This document shows positions 1-7,939 of a stretch of 20,314 nucleotides of DNA, piece after piece. The notes beneath the pieces are model-generated. The model worked only from the letters and a program-made list of their open reading frames with translations, was not told the origin of the DNA and searched no databases. The position numbers and the translations under genes were made by a program. This stretch comes from Arenicella sp. (GTDB taxonomy: Bacteria; Pseudomonadota; Gammaproteobacteria; Arenicellales; Arenicellaceae). Each line of letters starts with the position of its first letter. Position 1 is the stretch's first letter. The stretch spans positions 1-20,314 of the forward strand of contig JAHHOC010000090.1 of NCBI GenBank assembly GCA_018677115.1. Direction: 5' to 3'.

Positions 1-1257
1 ATGTTAGAGCGGGTGCAGGGTTCGGTGGTCAATATCGCCACCGAATCGCAGGTAAAGGTTCGGCGCCGGGTTGATCCATTTTTTGACGATCCCTTTTTCC
101 GGCGCTTTTTTGATCAGCGGCGCCAACCGCAGCGCAGCCGCAAGCGTCAGGGTCTGGGCTCTGGTGTAGTATTCGACGCACGCTAGGGATTGGTTCTGAC
201 CAATGCGCATGTTATTGAAGGTGCGGACAAAATCACCGTCACCTTGAAGGACGGTCGCGAAGCCCTCGCGCAAGTCATCGGCACTGACAGTGATTCCGAT
301 GTGGCGGTTGTCAAAATAAATCTTGATCGGTTACAGGAGATTCCCCTGGGCGACTCCGACGCGCTTCGGGTGGGTGATTTTGTGGTGGCAATCGGCAATC
401 CTTTCGGATTGCGCCAGACGGTAACGTCGGGCATTGTCAGTGCGCTGGGCCGGAGTGGTTTGGGAATTGAGGACTACGAAGACTTCATCCAAACTGACGC
501 GTCAATTAATCCCGGTAATTCCGGTGGTGCGTTGGTTAATCTGGCGGGCGAACTGGTGGGCATCAACACGGCGATTGTGGCTCCCAGTGGTGGTAACGTG
601 GGCATCGGATTTTCAATCCCGATTAATATGGCGCTGCAGATAAAAGACCAACTGGTAAATTTTGGTGCGGTGCAGAGAGGTCGGCTTGGTGTTCGGATCC
701 AGGATCTAACCCCGGAGCTGTCAGAAGCTTTCCAGATTGACCAGACGCAGGGAGCGATAATTACACGGGTCGAAAAGGGCTCAAAAGCAGACGCCGCCGG
801 TCTTCGTGCCGGTGACGTTGTCATTATGGCAAATAAACGCGATATCAACCGCGGTGCTGACCTGCGCAATGCGATAGGGTTACTGCGGGTCGGAGATACC
901 CTGGATTTGCAAGTGATGCGAAATGGTAACCAGCAGATTATTCGTACTACCATCGGTGATTTGAATGCCGATAGTTCTGTGGGCATAAACTTGAATCCGC
1001 GCCTGGAGGGGGCGTCTTTCAGTGAGTTGGATGATCAGCAACTTAGTGGCGCCGTGGAAGGCGGAGTGTTGGTGTCCGAGGTAAAACAAGGCAGTGCAGC
1101 CTGGTATCACGGTATGCGGCCAGATGATGTGATCGTCTCGGCCAATCGCAAACTAGTGAAAGACCTCGACAGCTTTCGTATGGCCATCGCAAAACAAGAA
1201 GTATTATTGCTGAATATAGTCCGTGGCGAAGGTGCTCTTTACCTGTTGATTCAATAG
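1..1257 (+). pseudogene. degQ: DegQ/HtrA-type periplasmic serine protease, 5'-truncated by the window and interrupted by an in-frame TAG
   Basis: This is a trypsin-like protease of the DegP/DegQ family, which degrades or refolds damaged envelope proteins in the periplasm. The frame is open from the left edge. The ATG at base 1 is probably the internal Met of the usual 'APMLERV' stretch, so the true start and signal peptide lie upstream. The frame runs to GSGVVFDAR, meets TAG at 184-186, and continues in the same frame with [12 protein letters not shown]. No bases are gained or lost, so this is one nonsense change. All three catalytic residues lie after the stop: His in TNAHV, Asp in DSDVAVVKI and Ser in NPGNSGGAL. 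Two PDZ domains follow (about 660-960 and 970-1257), and the end ALYLLIQ resembles the DegQ C-terminus. A restart at TTG 190 would lack the signal peptide and the first strands of the protease fold, so a working product from it is unlikely. A sequencing error or readthrough is also possible. Confidence 0.85.
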
Positions 1258-1299
1258 CCCAAGCGAAACACAGTCGGGGCACAAGGCGTTATCAAGGCG

Positions 1300-1329
1300 C
1301 TGACTTTTTGCAGTTAATTTAAGTATACT
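1300..1329 (+). promoter_or_regulatory. Candidate sigma70 promoter for rpe
   Basis: CTGACT (1300-1305, 4 of 6 to the -35 consensus), an 18-base spacer, and TATACT (1324-1329, 5 of 6 to the -10 consensus) precede rpe by about 58 bases. The -10 lies in a 10-base palindrome, AAGTATACTT (1321-1330). This is assigned by eye from consensus only. Confidence 0.45.
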
Positions 1330-1387
1330 TGGCCGATCTGGCGCGCTCATTCTGCCCTAACTATACAACAGCACTGCGACCTTCAAT

Positions 1388-2062
1388 ATGACTGAATATC
1401 TTATCGCTCCATCTATTCTCTCGGCAGATTTCGCCAAGCTTGGCGCTGAGGTGGATAGCGTCATCGACGCCGGAGCTGATTGGGTGCATTTCGATGTCAT
1501 GGACAATCACTATGTGCCGAATCTGACTATCGGCCCGCTGGTATGCCAGGCCTTACGGGATCATGGAGTGACGGCGCCGATCGATGTTCACCTGATGGTG
1601 GAACCAGTTGATCGCCTGATACCCGATTTTGCTGATGCCGGTGCCACAGCGATCACTTTTCATCCTGAGGCCAGCCGGCATATTGACCGCAGCTTGCAAC
1701 TTGTTCGTGAACACGGCTGCAAGGCCGGACTGGTATTTAACCCCGCCACGCCGTTGTCAGTTCTGGAGTGGGCTATTGATAAGGTCGACATAGTGTTGCT
1801 AATGTCAGTAAATCCCGGCTTTGGTGGCCAGTCTTTTATCCCCCACGTAAAACAGAAAATTGCTGCAGCCCGCGCGCTGATCGATGCCAGTGGCCGTGAT
1901 ATCCGACTGGAAGTCGATGGTGGTGTCAAGGTTGACAACATTGGTGAGCTTGCAGCCTTGGGTGCTGATACCTTCGTAGCTGGCTCTGCAATATTTGGTG
2001 AGCAAGACTACCGCGCGGTGATCGGCGCTATGCGTGCAAATATCGCAGCTGCCGTAGGTTAG
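1388..2062 (+). CDS. rpe: Ribulose-phosphate 3-epimerase
   Basis: Rpe interconverts D-ribulose 5-phosphate and D-xylulose 5-phosphate in the cytosolic pentose phosphate pathway. The 224-residue product has the normal length and all family signatures of this TIM barrel: [14 protein letters not shown] near the N-terminus, [12 protein letters not shown] (His35 and Asp36, a metal and catalytic pair), DVHLMVEP (His68), [19 protein letters not shown] (Asp177, the second catalytic Asp) and FVAGSAIFG in the phosphate site. The ATG start gives the standard N-terminus, though no clear Shine-Dalgarno sequence precedes it. It is followed 16 bases later by the DUF938 gene and then the trp genes. In pseudomonads rpe also sits upstream of trpE, but with gph rather than a DUF938 gene between them. 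It ends in TAG, which shows that TAG is an ordinary stop here. Confidence 0.96.
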   Translation: MTEYLIAPSILSADFAKLGAEVDSVIDAGADWVHFDVMDNHYVPNLTIGPLVCQALRDHGVTAPIDVHLMVEPVDRLIPDFADAGATAITFHPEASRHIDRSLQLVREHGCKAGLVFNPATPLSVLEWAIDKVDIVLLMSVNPGFGGQSFIPHVKQKIAAARALIDASGRDIRLEVDGGVKVDNIGELAALGADTFVAGSAIFGEQDYRAVIGAMRANIAAAVG

Positions 2063-2078
2063 TTAAAGAGGCATTAAT

Positions 2079-2687
2079 GTGTCTCTTATTGTTCCTTTCT
2101 CTGCCGCCTGTGAGCGCAATAAGGATCCGATACTGGAAGTATTGCGGCCCTATTTCAATGATATTGCGAGTGTGCTCGAAATTGGCAGTGGCACTGCGCA
2201 GCACGCGATGTATTTTGCTGATCATTGTCCCAACCTGTGCTGGCAGACCAGCGATCAGGCTCAATATCTTGATGGAATCCGTGCGCAGTTAACCAATGCC
2301 CGGCAGCAAAATGTGCTGGCACCGTTGTGTCTGGATGTCACACAGCCCGACTGGAATAACCGCGGCCTGCATTACGACGCCGTGTACTCCGCCAATACCC
2401 TGCACATCATGAACCGCGTGCAGGTGCAGGCTTTGTTTAGCGGACTGCCCAGGGTTAGCATGGTCGGCAGCCTGCTAATGCTGTACGGACCATTCAAGTA
2501 CCAGGGAGAGTTTACCAGCGCCAGTAATGCGGCATTCGATCAGGCCTTGCGCGATCGCGGTCAAGGCAGTGCTATACGTGATTTTGAGTGGGTTGACCAG
2601 CTTGCCAGTGGTGTTGGGTTTCAGTTCATGGCTGATCACACCATGCCCGCTAACAATCAATGCCTGATCTGGCGCCGCACAGCCTGA
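2079..2687 (+). CDS. DUF938 family SAM-dependent methyltransferase-like protein
   Basis: This 202-residue protein belongs by sequence to DUF938, a family with a class I methyltransferase fold and no established substrate. The N-terminal signature FSAACERNKDPILEVL is followed by SAM-binding motif I (VLEIGSGTAQHAMYFA, about residues 32-47). Next come WQTSDQ with the acidic residue of motif II, LDVTQPDW, AVYSANTLHIM and LMLYGPFKYQGEF, all typical of the family. The start is GTG at 2079: TAA at 2064-2066 closes the frame just upstream and there is no in-frame ATG or TTG between. AGAGG at 2067-2071 lies 7 bases before it. An out-of-frame ATG overlaps it (ATGTG, 2077-2081); its frame gives a product with no recognisable domain. 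It is probably cotranscribed with rpe. The fold call is firm, the activity unknown. Confidence 0.9.
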   Translation: MSLIVPFSAACERNKDPILEVLRPYFNDIASVLEIGSGTAQHAMYFADHCPNLCWQTSDQAQYLDGIRAQLTNARQQNVLAPLCLDVTQPDWNNRGLHYDAVYSANTLHIMNRVQVQALFSGLPRVSMVGSLLMLYGPFKYQGEFTSASNAAFDQALRDRGQGSAIRDFEWVDQLASGVGFQFMADHTMPANNQCLIWRRTA

Positions 2688-2747
2688 CCAATAAGTTTAT
2701 ACCGGCGTAGCACCGATTCCGCCGGATAGCGAAAATCTGCTTTTTAC

Positions 2748-2776
2748 TTGACCTGAGCGATTAGTCACGGGATTAT
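2748..2776 (+). promoter_or_regulatory. Candidate sigma70 promoter of the trpEGDC operon
   Basis: TTGACC (2748-2753, 5 of 6), an exact 17-base spacer and GATTAT (2771-2776, 4 of 6) lie about 140 bases upstream of trpE. This would place the start of transcription near 2783 and give a leader of about 130 bases. No copy of the ACTAGT-type TrpR half-site is visible around it. Confidence 0.5.
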
Positions 2777-2782
2777 TCGGCT

Positions 2783-2912
2783 ATGCAAAATTACCCGACA
2801 CAATCAACGACTCAATCCTGGCGAAGCTGATTCGCGAGCCAGTGCCTGACCACGTTTATTTGTGTTTATTCACGGCATAGATTTTGCCGCTTAGTAAGGA
2901 GTAATTTTTGCC
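2783..2912 (+). promoter_or_regulatory. trpE 5' leader with a short Trp-containing ORF and two small hairpins
   Basis: The stretch from the predicted transcript start to trpE holds a 15-codon ATG frame (2783-2830, MQNYPTQSTTQSWRS) with one Trp codon. Two perfect 5-bp inverted repeats are present: GCGAA/TTCGC (2821-2835, spanning that frame's stop) and CGGCA/TGCCG (2873-2889, just before the Shine-Dalgarno sequence). There is no run of T after either hairpin, and the short ORF has no room for a ribosome binding site if transcription begins near 2783. Attenuation is therefore possible but unproven. The trpE Shine-Dalgarno AGGAG is at 2897-2901. Confidence 0.3.
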
Positions 2913-4487
2913 ATGTCCCTCAGTATTAAATCTACCAGCAATTCCACTGCCGCTGAACCCGCGGCCAGTGCCGATGTGAGTCAGTCAGTCAGCAACCAGG
3001 GCGAGTTTGAGCGGCAGGCGCAGCGACTCCGTGCAGCCGGTTATACACATGTGCCGGTGGTGCGTGAAACCCTTGCGGATCTGGATACACCGCTGAGCAC
3101 CTATATGAAGTTGGCCAATAAGCCCTACAGCTACCTGTTTGAGTCGGTACAAGGCGGTGACAAGTGGGGCCGCTATTCGATCATCGGCCTCCCCTGCAAT
3201 ACGGTCTATAAATTCGTTGGCAATGAATTCCGGATGCTAGTCGATGGCAAGCAAGTGGAGCGCCGAAAGGTGAGTGATCCTTTGCAAACGGTACGTGAAC
3301 TTCAAGCGCAGTTTAAAGTGGCACAGGCACCCGGATTGCCGGAAATGACCGGCGGTTTGGTGGGCTATTTCGGCTATGAGACGATAGGTTTTATTGAGCC
3401 TCGACTGGTACAAAGCAATAAACATGACAACTTGGGTTCGCCTGATATTCTGCTTATGTTATCGCGTGATGTGCTGGTATTTGACAATTTATCCGGCACT
3501 GTGTTTGTAGTCACGCTGGCGGACCTGAGTGAGCCTGCGGCATACAACGCGGCGCAAGCACAATTGGATCAGTGTGTGGCCGCCCTCGGACAGAGTTTTG
3601 CCCCGCCCAAGACGGCGGTAAGCCAGCAACCCACCGATGAAGCGGACTATCAGGTGTTTTTCCAGCGATCCGACTTTGAGTCAGCGGTAGACCGCTGCCG
3701 GGAATATATTTACGCTGGCGATATCATGCAGGTAGTATTATCCCAGCGCCTGTCAATGCCATATGCTGGCGAGTCCATAGATGTATACCGTGCGTTACGC
3801 ACAATTAATCCATCACCCTATATGTATTACCTCAATCTGGGCGATTTTGATATCGTTGGTTCATCGCCTGAAATTCTGGTGCGGATGCAGGGTGACACCG
3901 TCACCGTGCGGCCTATTGCCGGGACCCGTAAACGGGGTCAGACGCCAGAAAAGGACCTGGCAATGGAGCAGGAGCTGCTGGGCGATGAAAAGGAGCTCGC
4001 AGAACATCTTATGCTGATTGATCTGGGGCGCAATGATGTCGGTCGCATCGCGCAGACCGGCAGTGTGAAACTGACAGAAAAGATGTTGATCGAGCGTTAT
4101 TCCCACGTCATGCATATTGTGTCCAACGTGGAAGGAATAATAGATCCCGAGTTTGATGCCATCGACGTGCTCAAAGCCACTTTTCCAGCTGGTACTGTCA
4201 GTGGTGCACCCAAAATAAGGGCAATGGAAATTATTCACGAACTGGAACCGGTTAAGCGCGGCATTTATTCCGGTGCTGTTGGTTATCTGGGATGGAATGG
4301 AGGCATGGATACTGCAATCGCCATTCGCACCGCTATTATTCAGGACGGAGTGCTGACGATTCAGGCCGGGGCCGGTATTGTAGCCGACTCGGTTCCCGAA
4401 CTTGAGTGGGAAGAAACCATGAATAAGGCGCGTGCTATGTTCAAGGCTGTTGAGCTGGCTAATGCCGGTTTGCAGATGGGAGTTTGA
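2913..4487 (+). CDS. trpE: Anthranilate synthase component I
   Basis: TrpE makes anthranilate from chorismate, using ammonia delivered by TrpG; this is the first committed step of tryptophan synthesis. The 524-residue protein has the feedback-site motif LFES (75-78) and the chorismate-binding domain. The latter shows [92 protein letters not shown] and [24 protein letters not shown] 11 bases upstream supports the ATG at 2913. About 28 Ser/Ala-rich residues precede the usual TrpE start (region [18 protein letters not shown]), so the N-terminus is longer than in most relatives. A single base separates its stop from trpG, implying coupled translation of the two subunits. PabB is the nearest alternative; the trp context settles it. 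Confidence 0.97.
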   Translation: MSLSIKSTSNSTAAEPAASADVSQSVSNQGEFERQAQRLRAAGYTHVPVVRETLADLDTPLSTYMKLANKPYSYLFESVQGGDKWGRYSIIGLPCNTVYKFVGNEFRMLVDGKQVERRKVSDPLQTVRELQAQFKVAQAPGLPEMTGGLVGYFGYETIGFIEPRLVQSNKHDNLGSPDILLMLSRDVLVFDNLSGTVFVVTLADLSEPAAYNAAQAQLDQCVAALGQSFAPPKTAVSQQPTDEADYQVFFQRSDFESAVDRCREYIYAGDIMQVVLSQRLSMPYAGESIDVYRALRTINPSPYMYYLNLGDFDIVGSSPEILVRMQGDTVTVRPIAGTRKRGQTPEKDLAMEQELLGDEKELAEHLMLIDLGRNDVGRIAQTGSVKLTEKMLIERYSHVMHIVSNVEGIIDPEFDAIDVLKATFPAGTVSGAPKIRAMEIIHELEPVKRGIYSGAVGYLGWNGGMDTAIAIRTAIIQDGVLTIQAGAGIVADSVPELEWEETMNKARAMFKAVELANAGLQMGV

Positions 4488-4488
4488 G

Positions 4489-5070
4489 ATGTTGCTGATG
4501 ATCGACAACTATGATTCGTTCACCTATAACCTGGTGCAGTATCTGGGTGAGCTCGGTGAAGTCGTGCAGACTTATCGCAATGATCAAATCAGTTTACAGG
4601 ATATTGCCGCTCTCAAGCCTGATCGGCTGATGATATCGCCGGGACCATGCACGCCCGACCAAGCCGGCATTTCACTAGCGGCCATAGACCGCTTTGCTGG
4701 CAAAATGCCATTGATGGGCGTGTGTCTCGGGCATCAGGCCATCGGTCAGGTATTCGGCGGCAAAGTAGTGCACGCGCAGCAAATAATGCACGGTAAAACT
4801 TCATCTGTGAGCCATAATGGCAAAGGAGTGTTTTCCGGGATTGAAAACCCTTTTACTGTTACCCGTTATCATTCGCTGGTGGTAGAGCGTGCGTCATTGC
4901 CGGACTGCCTGGAGGTAACCGCATGGACCGATGATGGAGAAATCATGGGCCTGCGGCATAAGACGATGGTTGTTGAGGGCGTGCAATTCCATCCTGAATC
5001 GATTCTGACTGAACATGGGCATGCCCTGTTGAATAATTTTTTGCAAATGACAGGGGGTTTGCGAACATGA
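4489..5070 (+). CDS. trpG: Anthranilate synthase component II, glutamine amidotransferase
   Basis: TrpG is the class I glutamine amidotransferase that supplies ammonia to TrpE. The 193-residue product starts [20 protein letters not shown], the family N-terminus. It carries the nucleophile Cys79 in [11 protein letters not shown] and the His168/Glu170 pair in VQFHPESI, so the catalytic triad is complete. [10 protein letters not shown] (51-60) and HGKTS are also typical. The reading frame is open further upstream to 4432, inside trpE, but the ATG at 4489 gives the normal start. Its stop overlaps the trpD start in ATGA at 5067-5070, a translational coupling arrangement. Such subunits often also serve PabB in folate synthesis; whether this one does cannot be seen here. 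Confidence 0.97.
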   Translation: MLLMIDNYDSFTYNLVQYLGELGEVVQTYRNDQISLQDIAALKPDRLMISPGPCTPDQAGISLAAIDRFAGKMPLMGVCLGHQAIGQVFGGKVVHAQQIMHGKTSSVSHNGKGVFSGIENPFTVTRYHSLVVERASLPDCLEVTAWTDDGEIMGLRHKTMVVEGVQFHPESILTEHGHALLNNFLQMTGGLRT

Positions 5071-6083
5071 ATATTCAAGCTGCGATTAATCATGTGGTCG
5101 AAGGCAACGATCTAGACTACCGCGATATGCAGTCAATCATGCATCAAATAATGACTGGTGCATGCACTGATGCGCAGATTGGCGGCCTGTTGATTGGCTT
5201 GCGCATGAAAGGTGAGACAGTGAACGAAATTGCCGCTGCTGCTGAGGCTATGGTCGCACTGGCTGATGGGGTGAAAATTGATGCACCGTATCTGATTGAT
5301 ATCGTGGGTACCGGCGGCGATGGCACCAGCACATTCAATGTTTCTACTGCGGCCGCTTTTGTTGCCGCTGGTGCGGGTGCTACGGTAGCAAAGCATGGTA
5401 ACCGGTCAGTTTCCAGTAAGTCCGGTAGTGCTGATGTACTGGAATCGGCAGGCGCTAACCTCGAATTGTCGTCGCAGCAAGTTGTCGAAGTAATCCACGC
5501 AGCAGGCGTCGGGTTTATGTTTGCACCGATGCATCACAGCGCCATGAAGTACGCTGTGGGCCCACGCCGTGAAATGGCAGCACGTACCATTTTTAATGTG
5601 CTTGGGCCGCTCACTAATCCGGCCTCGGTCAAGCGCCAGGTGGTTGGGGTTTACGCTGAACCACTCACCGAAACACTGGCCCATGTGCTGCATCGGCTAG
5701 GCAGTGAACACTCGCTGGTGGTGCATTCTGATGGCGGAATGGATGAGATCAGTATCTGTGAGCCGACTCGTATAAGCGAACTCAAACACGGGAAGATAAA
5801 GACCTATTCTGTTTGTCCCGAGGATTTTGACTTAAATCGTTCTTCAATAAACAGTATTATTGTCAATGATGCCGCGGCATCATGGTCGATAATCAAGTCT
5901 GTCCTGGTGGGAGAGCCCGGGCCCGCGCGCGATATCGTATTACTTAATGCTGGCGCCGGCATTTATGTTGCCGGACTGGCAGAATCGCTGGCCGCCGGCG
6001 TGGCACTGGCCAGTCGGTCGATTGACGAAGGCAAGGCGCTGGCCGCCAATGAGGCTTTTGTAGCCGCGACACAGTCGGTTTAG
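5067..6083 (+). CDS. trpD: Anthranilate phosphoribosyltransferase
   Basis: TrpD transfers the phosphoribosyl group of PRPP to anthranilate, the second step of the pathway. The 338-residue length is usual for the stand-alone enzyme; it is not fused to TrpG as in enterobacteria. The PRPP-binding loop [14 protein letters not shown] is at 81-94 and [18 protein letters not shown] at about 109-126. [20 protein letters not shown] and [14 protein letters not shown], which shape the anthranilate site, follow. The gene overlaps trpG by four bases and ends 11 bases before trpC, so trpE-G-D-C reads as one transcription unit. Confidence 0.97.
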   Translation: MNIQAAINHVVEGNDLDYRDMQSIMHQIMTGACTDAQIGGLLIGLRMKGETVNEIAAAAEAMVALADGVKIDAPYLIDIVGTGGDGTSTFNVSTAAAFVAAGAGATVAKHGNRSVSSKSGSADVLESAGANLELSSQQVVEVIHAAGVGFMFAPMHHSAMKYAVGPRREMAARTIFNVLGPLTNPASVKRQVVGVYAEPLTETLAHVLHRLGSEHSLVVHSDGGMDEISICEPTRISELKHGKIKTYSVCPEDFDLNRSSINSIIVNDAAASWSIIKSVLVGEPGPARDIVLLNAGAGIYVAGLAESLAAGVALASRSIDEGKALAANEAFVAATQSV

Positions 6084-6094
6084 GGGATATAACA

Positions 6095-6910
6095 ATGCAA
6101 AGAATCATGTTGAGCGGTTCCAACATTCTGGATCGTATTATGATGCAGAAGACATTGGAAGTGATGGGGGCAAAAAGGCGTGTGCCGCTAGCGGATCTGC
6201 AATCCCAGGCAAAAGCCGCCGGGCCGTGCCGCGGATTTGTAAATTCGATTAAGGCGAACCTCAGCGTGGGCAATACCGCAGTAATTGCAGAAATCAAGAA
6301 GGCATCTCCAAGCAAGGGAGTGATCCGCGCCAATTTCAAGCCGCGCTGGATTGCTGAGAGCTATCACCAAAATGGCGCCACCTGTTTGTCGGTGTTGACC
6401 GACTGGGAGTTTTTTCGAGGCACACCTCGAAACTTCGAAGCAGTCCGGGAGTCGTGTTCGCTGCCCATGCTGCGCAAGGACTTTTTAGTCGATGAGTATC
6501 AGGTGGTTGAATCGCGGGTAATGGGCGCAGACTGTATTCTGCTTATCGCCGCCGTGTTGCAGGACTCACTTATGGCAGAGCTGGCTGCCCAGGCTCAGGA
6601 GTTGAATATGGACGTGTTAGTTGAGGTTCACAATGCTGAGGAACTGGAGCGCGCGTTGCGACTGGAGCTACCAATTATTGGCATCAACAATCGCGATTTG
6701 CGTACCTTTGATACAGAACTATCCACCACCACTGAGCTGTTATCGCTGGTTCCACAGGGCGTAGTGGTGGTTACTGAGAGCGGTATTCATAGCCGCGAAG
6801 ACGTGGAGCTGATGCGTCGGCATGGCGTTGATTGTTTCCTGGTGGGTGAAGCGTTAATGCGGGCGCATGACCCCGGCAAAAAATTATCGGAGCTGTTCTT
6901 TTCCGAGTGA
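6095..6910 (+). CDS. trpC: Indole-3-glycerol phosphate synthase (monofunctional)
   Basis: TrpC closes the indole ring of 1-(2-carboxyphenylamino)-1-deoxyribulose 5-phosphate. The 271-residue TIM barrel shows AEIKKASPSKG (65-75, with the catalytic Lys of strand 1), LSVLTDWEFFRGT, LPMLRKDFLVDEYQV with the acid Lys128, LVEVHNAEELERAL, IGINNRDLRTF, VVTESGIHSREDVE and FLVGEALMRA. There is no fused TrpF domain, unlike E. coli. AGGGG at 6082-6086, overlapping the trpD stop, lies 8 bases before the ATG. A second ATG at 6107 could give a protein four residues shorter. The trpF and trpBA functions needed to finish the pathway are not in the window. Confidence 0.97.
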   Translation: MQRIMLSGSNILDRIMMQKTLEVMGAKRRVPLADLQSQAKAAGPCRGFVNSIKANLSVGNTAVIAEIKKASPSKGVIRANFKPRWIAESYHQNGATCLSVLTDWEFFRGTPRNFEAVRESCSLPMLRKDFLVDEYQVVESRVMGADCILLIAAVLQDSLMAELAAQAQELNMDVLVEVHNAEELERALRLELPIIGINNRDLRTFDTELSTTTELLSLVPQGVVVVTESGIHSREDVELMRRHGVDCFLVGEALMRAHDPGKKLSELFFSE

Positions 6911-6954
6911 CAGCTAATTATCTTTGGGTGGGGAGAAAGTTGTAGGGCCAGTTT

Positions 6955-6972
6955 GGCATTCCCGCGAATGCC
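6955..6972. other. Perfect 7-bp hairpin downstream of trpC
   Basis: GGCATTC (6955-6961), a four-base loop CCGC, and GAATGCC (6966-6972) form a perfect stem-loop 45 bases after the trpC stop and 49 before the OsmC-family gene. No T-run follows on the plus strand, so it is not a standard intrinsic terminator. It could stabilise the trp mRNA end or act in factor-dependent termination. The rest of the 110-base gap shows nothing clear. Confidence 0.35.
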
Positions 6973-7020
6973 GCATCTGGCTGACGGGCTTAGACATTCA
7001 ATATTATTTAAACGAACCAG

Positions 7021-7431
7021 ATGAAAGCAACAATCGAGTTAAAGCAAAACGTGTGTTTTAAGGCCACCTCCGGTAGTGGTCACGAGATCGTAATGGATGG
7101 GCCACCCGAGTTTGGCGGGGAGAATTCAGGCGCCCGCCCGATGGAGACCCTGTTGATAGGTATGGGCGGGTGTGCCGCATTCGATGTGGTGCACATTCTG
7201 CGTAAGCAACGGCTGACTGTCTCTGATTGTGTCGCCGAATTGGAGGCAGAACGGGCCAACACCGACCCTAAAGTATTCGTCAAGATTCATCTGCATTTTA
7301 AGGTTTCCGGTGATGACCTGACTGAAAAAGCGGTGGCCAGGGCGGTACAACTGTCGGCAGAGAAATATTGCTCAGCTTCAATCATGCTCGCCAAGACGGC
7401 TGCTATAACACACACTTTTGAGATCCTATGA
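7021..7431 (+). CDS. OsmC/YhfA-family protein
   Basis: This 136-residue protein belongs to the OsmC superfamily. Well-studied members are thiol peroxidases that reduce organic hydroperoxides; the YhfA-like branch is less well defined. Both family cysteines are present: Cys51 in GMGGCAAFDV, at the start of the central helix, and Cys117 in SAEKYCSAS. MDGPPEFGG and RPMETLLIGMGGC are typical of the YhfA branch. The ATG at 7021 gives a normal N-terminus, although no strong Shine-Dalgarno is visible. The stop overlaps the next gene in ATGA (7428-7431), so the two are probably cotranslated. In pseudomonads an OsmC-family gene follows trpC with crp/vfr in between; here crp is absent. Confidence 0.88.
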   Translation: MKATIELKQNVCFKATSGSGHEIVMDGPPEFGGENSGARPMETLLIGMGGCAAFDVVHILRKQRLTVSDCVAELEAERANTDPKVFVKIHLHFKVSGDDLTEKAVARAVQLSAEKYCSASIMLAKTAAITHTFEIL

Positions 7432-7829
7432 TGCCTGACACACAGCGACCACCACATGCCGGCATGCGCCATGTTGCTTTAAACGTGTTGGAATTGTCGT
7501 CGATGGAGCGGTTTTATGTCGACCTGCTTGGTTTTGCCGTTGAATGGCGGCCTGACCCCGAGAATGTGTACCTGTGCAGCGGCATGGATAATTTAGCGCT
7601 GCATGTGGTCGCTGATACGGGTGGCAAACATCAAGCATTAGCGCATATCGGCATCATTGTGGATAAGCTGGACCAGGTCGATGACTGGTATCAATTCCTC
7701 ACTGAGCATGACGTGACGGTAATGAATGAGCCGCGGACCCACCGAGACGGTGCGCGCAGTTTTTACTGCTATGATCCAGAAAACAATGTGTTACAGGTGA
7801 TATATCACCCGCCACTTTCAAAAGGCTAG
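7428..7829 (+). CDS. VOC superfamily (glyoxalase/dioxygenase fold) protein
   Basis: This 133-residue protein has the two βαβββ modules of the vicinal oxygen chelate fold. Module 1 starts at MRHVALNVLELSSMERFYVDLLGF and module 2 at LAHIGIIVDKLDQVDDWYQFL, ending with CYDPENNVLQVIY. Family enzymes bind a metal through His/Glu residues. Here His15, His59 and His73 occupy plausible ligand positions. The fourth position, normally Glu in a DPDGNxxE-type motif, is Gln123, so metal binding or classic glyoxalase I activity cannot be assumed. It begins within the stop of the OsmC-family gene. ATG occurs twice in a row (7428 and 7431), so the protein may start one residue later. Substrate unknown. Confidence 0.85.
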   Translation: MMPDTQRPPHAGMRHVALNVLELSSMERFYVDLLGFAVEWRPDPENVYLCSGMDNLALHVVADTGGKHQALAHIGIIVDKLDQVDDWYQFLTEHDVTVMNEPRTHRDGARSFYCYDPENNVLQVIYHPPLSKG

Positions 7830-7901
7830 CTAATTGATATTTAACCTTTCCATGAACACACCGTAATCGCCATTGCATTGTAATAACTTAGCCTTATAGT
7901 T

Positions 7902-7910
7902 TGATATAAG
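7902..7910 (+). promoter_or_regulatory. Candidate extended -10 promoter for the small Cys protein
   Basis: TGATATAAG at 7902-7910 fits an extended -10 element (TG, one base, then a hexamer matching TATAAT at 5 of 6). It would start transcription near 7917, about 23 bases before the ATG at 7940. No good -35 is found at the usual distance, which extended -10 promoters can tolerate. A second hexamer, TATAGT at 7895-7900, is nearby. Confidence 0.4.
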
Positions 7911-7939
7911 CAGGTAACCACACGTCAGTGGAGATGGCC

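Noticed and set aside
2702..2725. Inverted repeat CCGGCG…CGCCGG after the DUF938 gene as a terminator
   Set aside because: The 12-base loop is large and no T-run follows directly; at best a weak element.
7822..7855. AAAGG…CCTTT pairing after the VOC gene as a terminator
   Set aside because: Only five base pairs with a long loop and no T-run.
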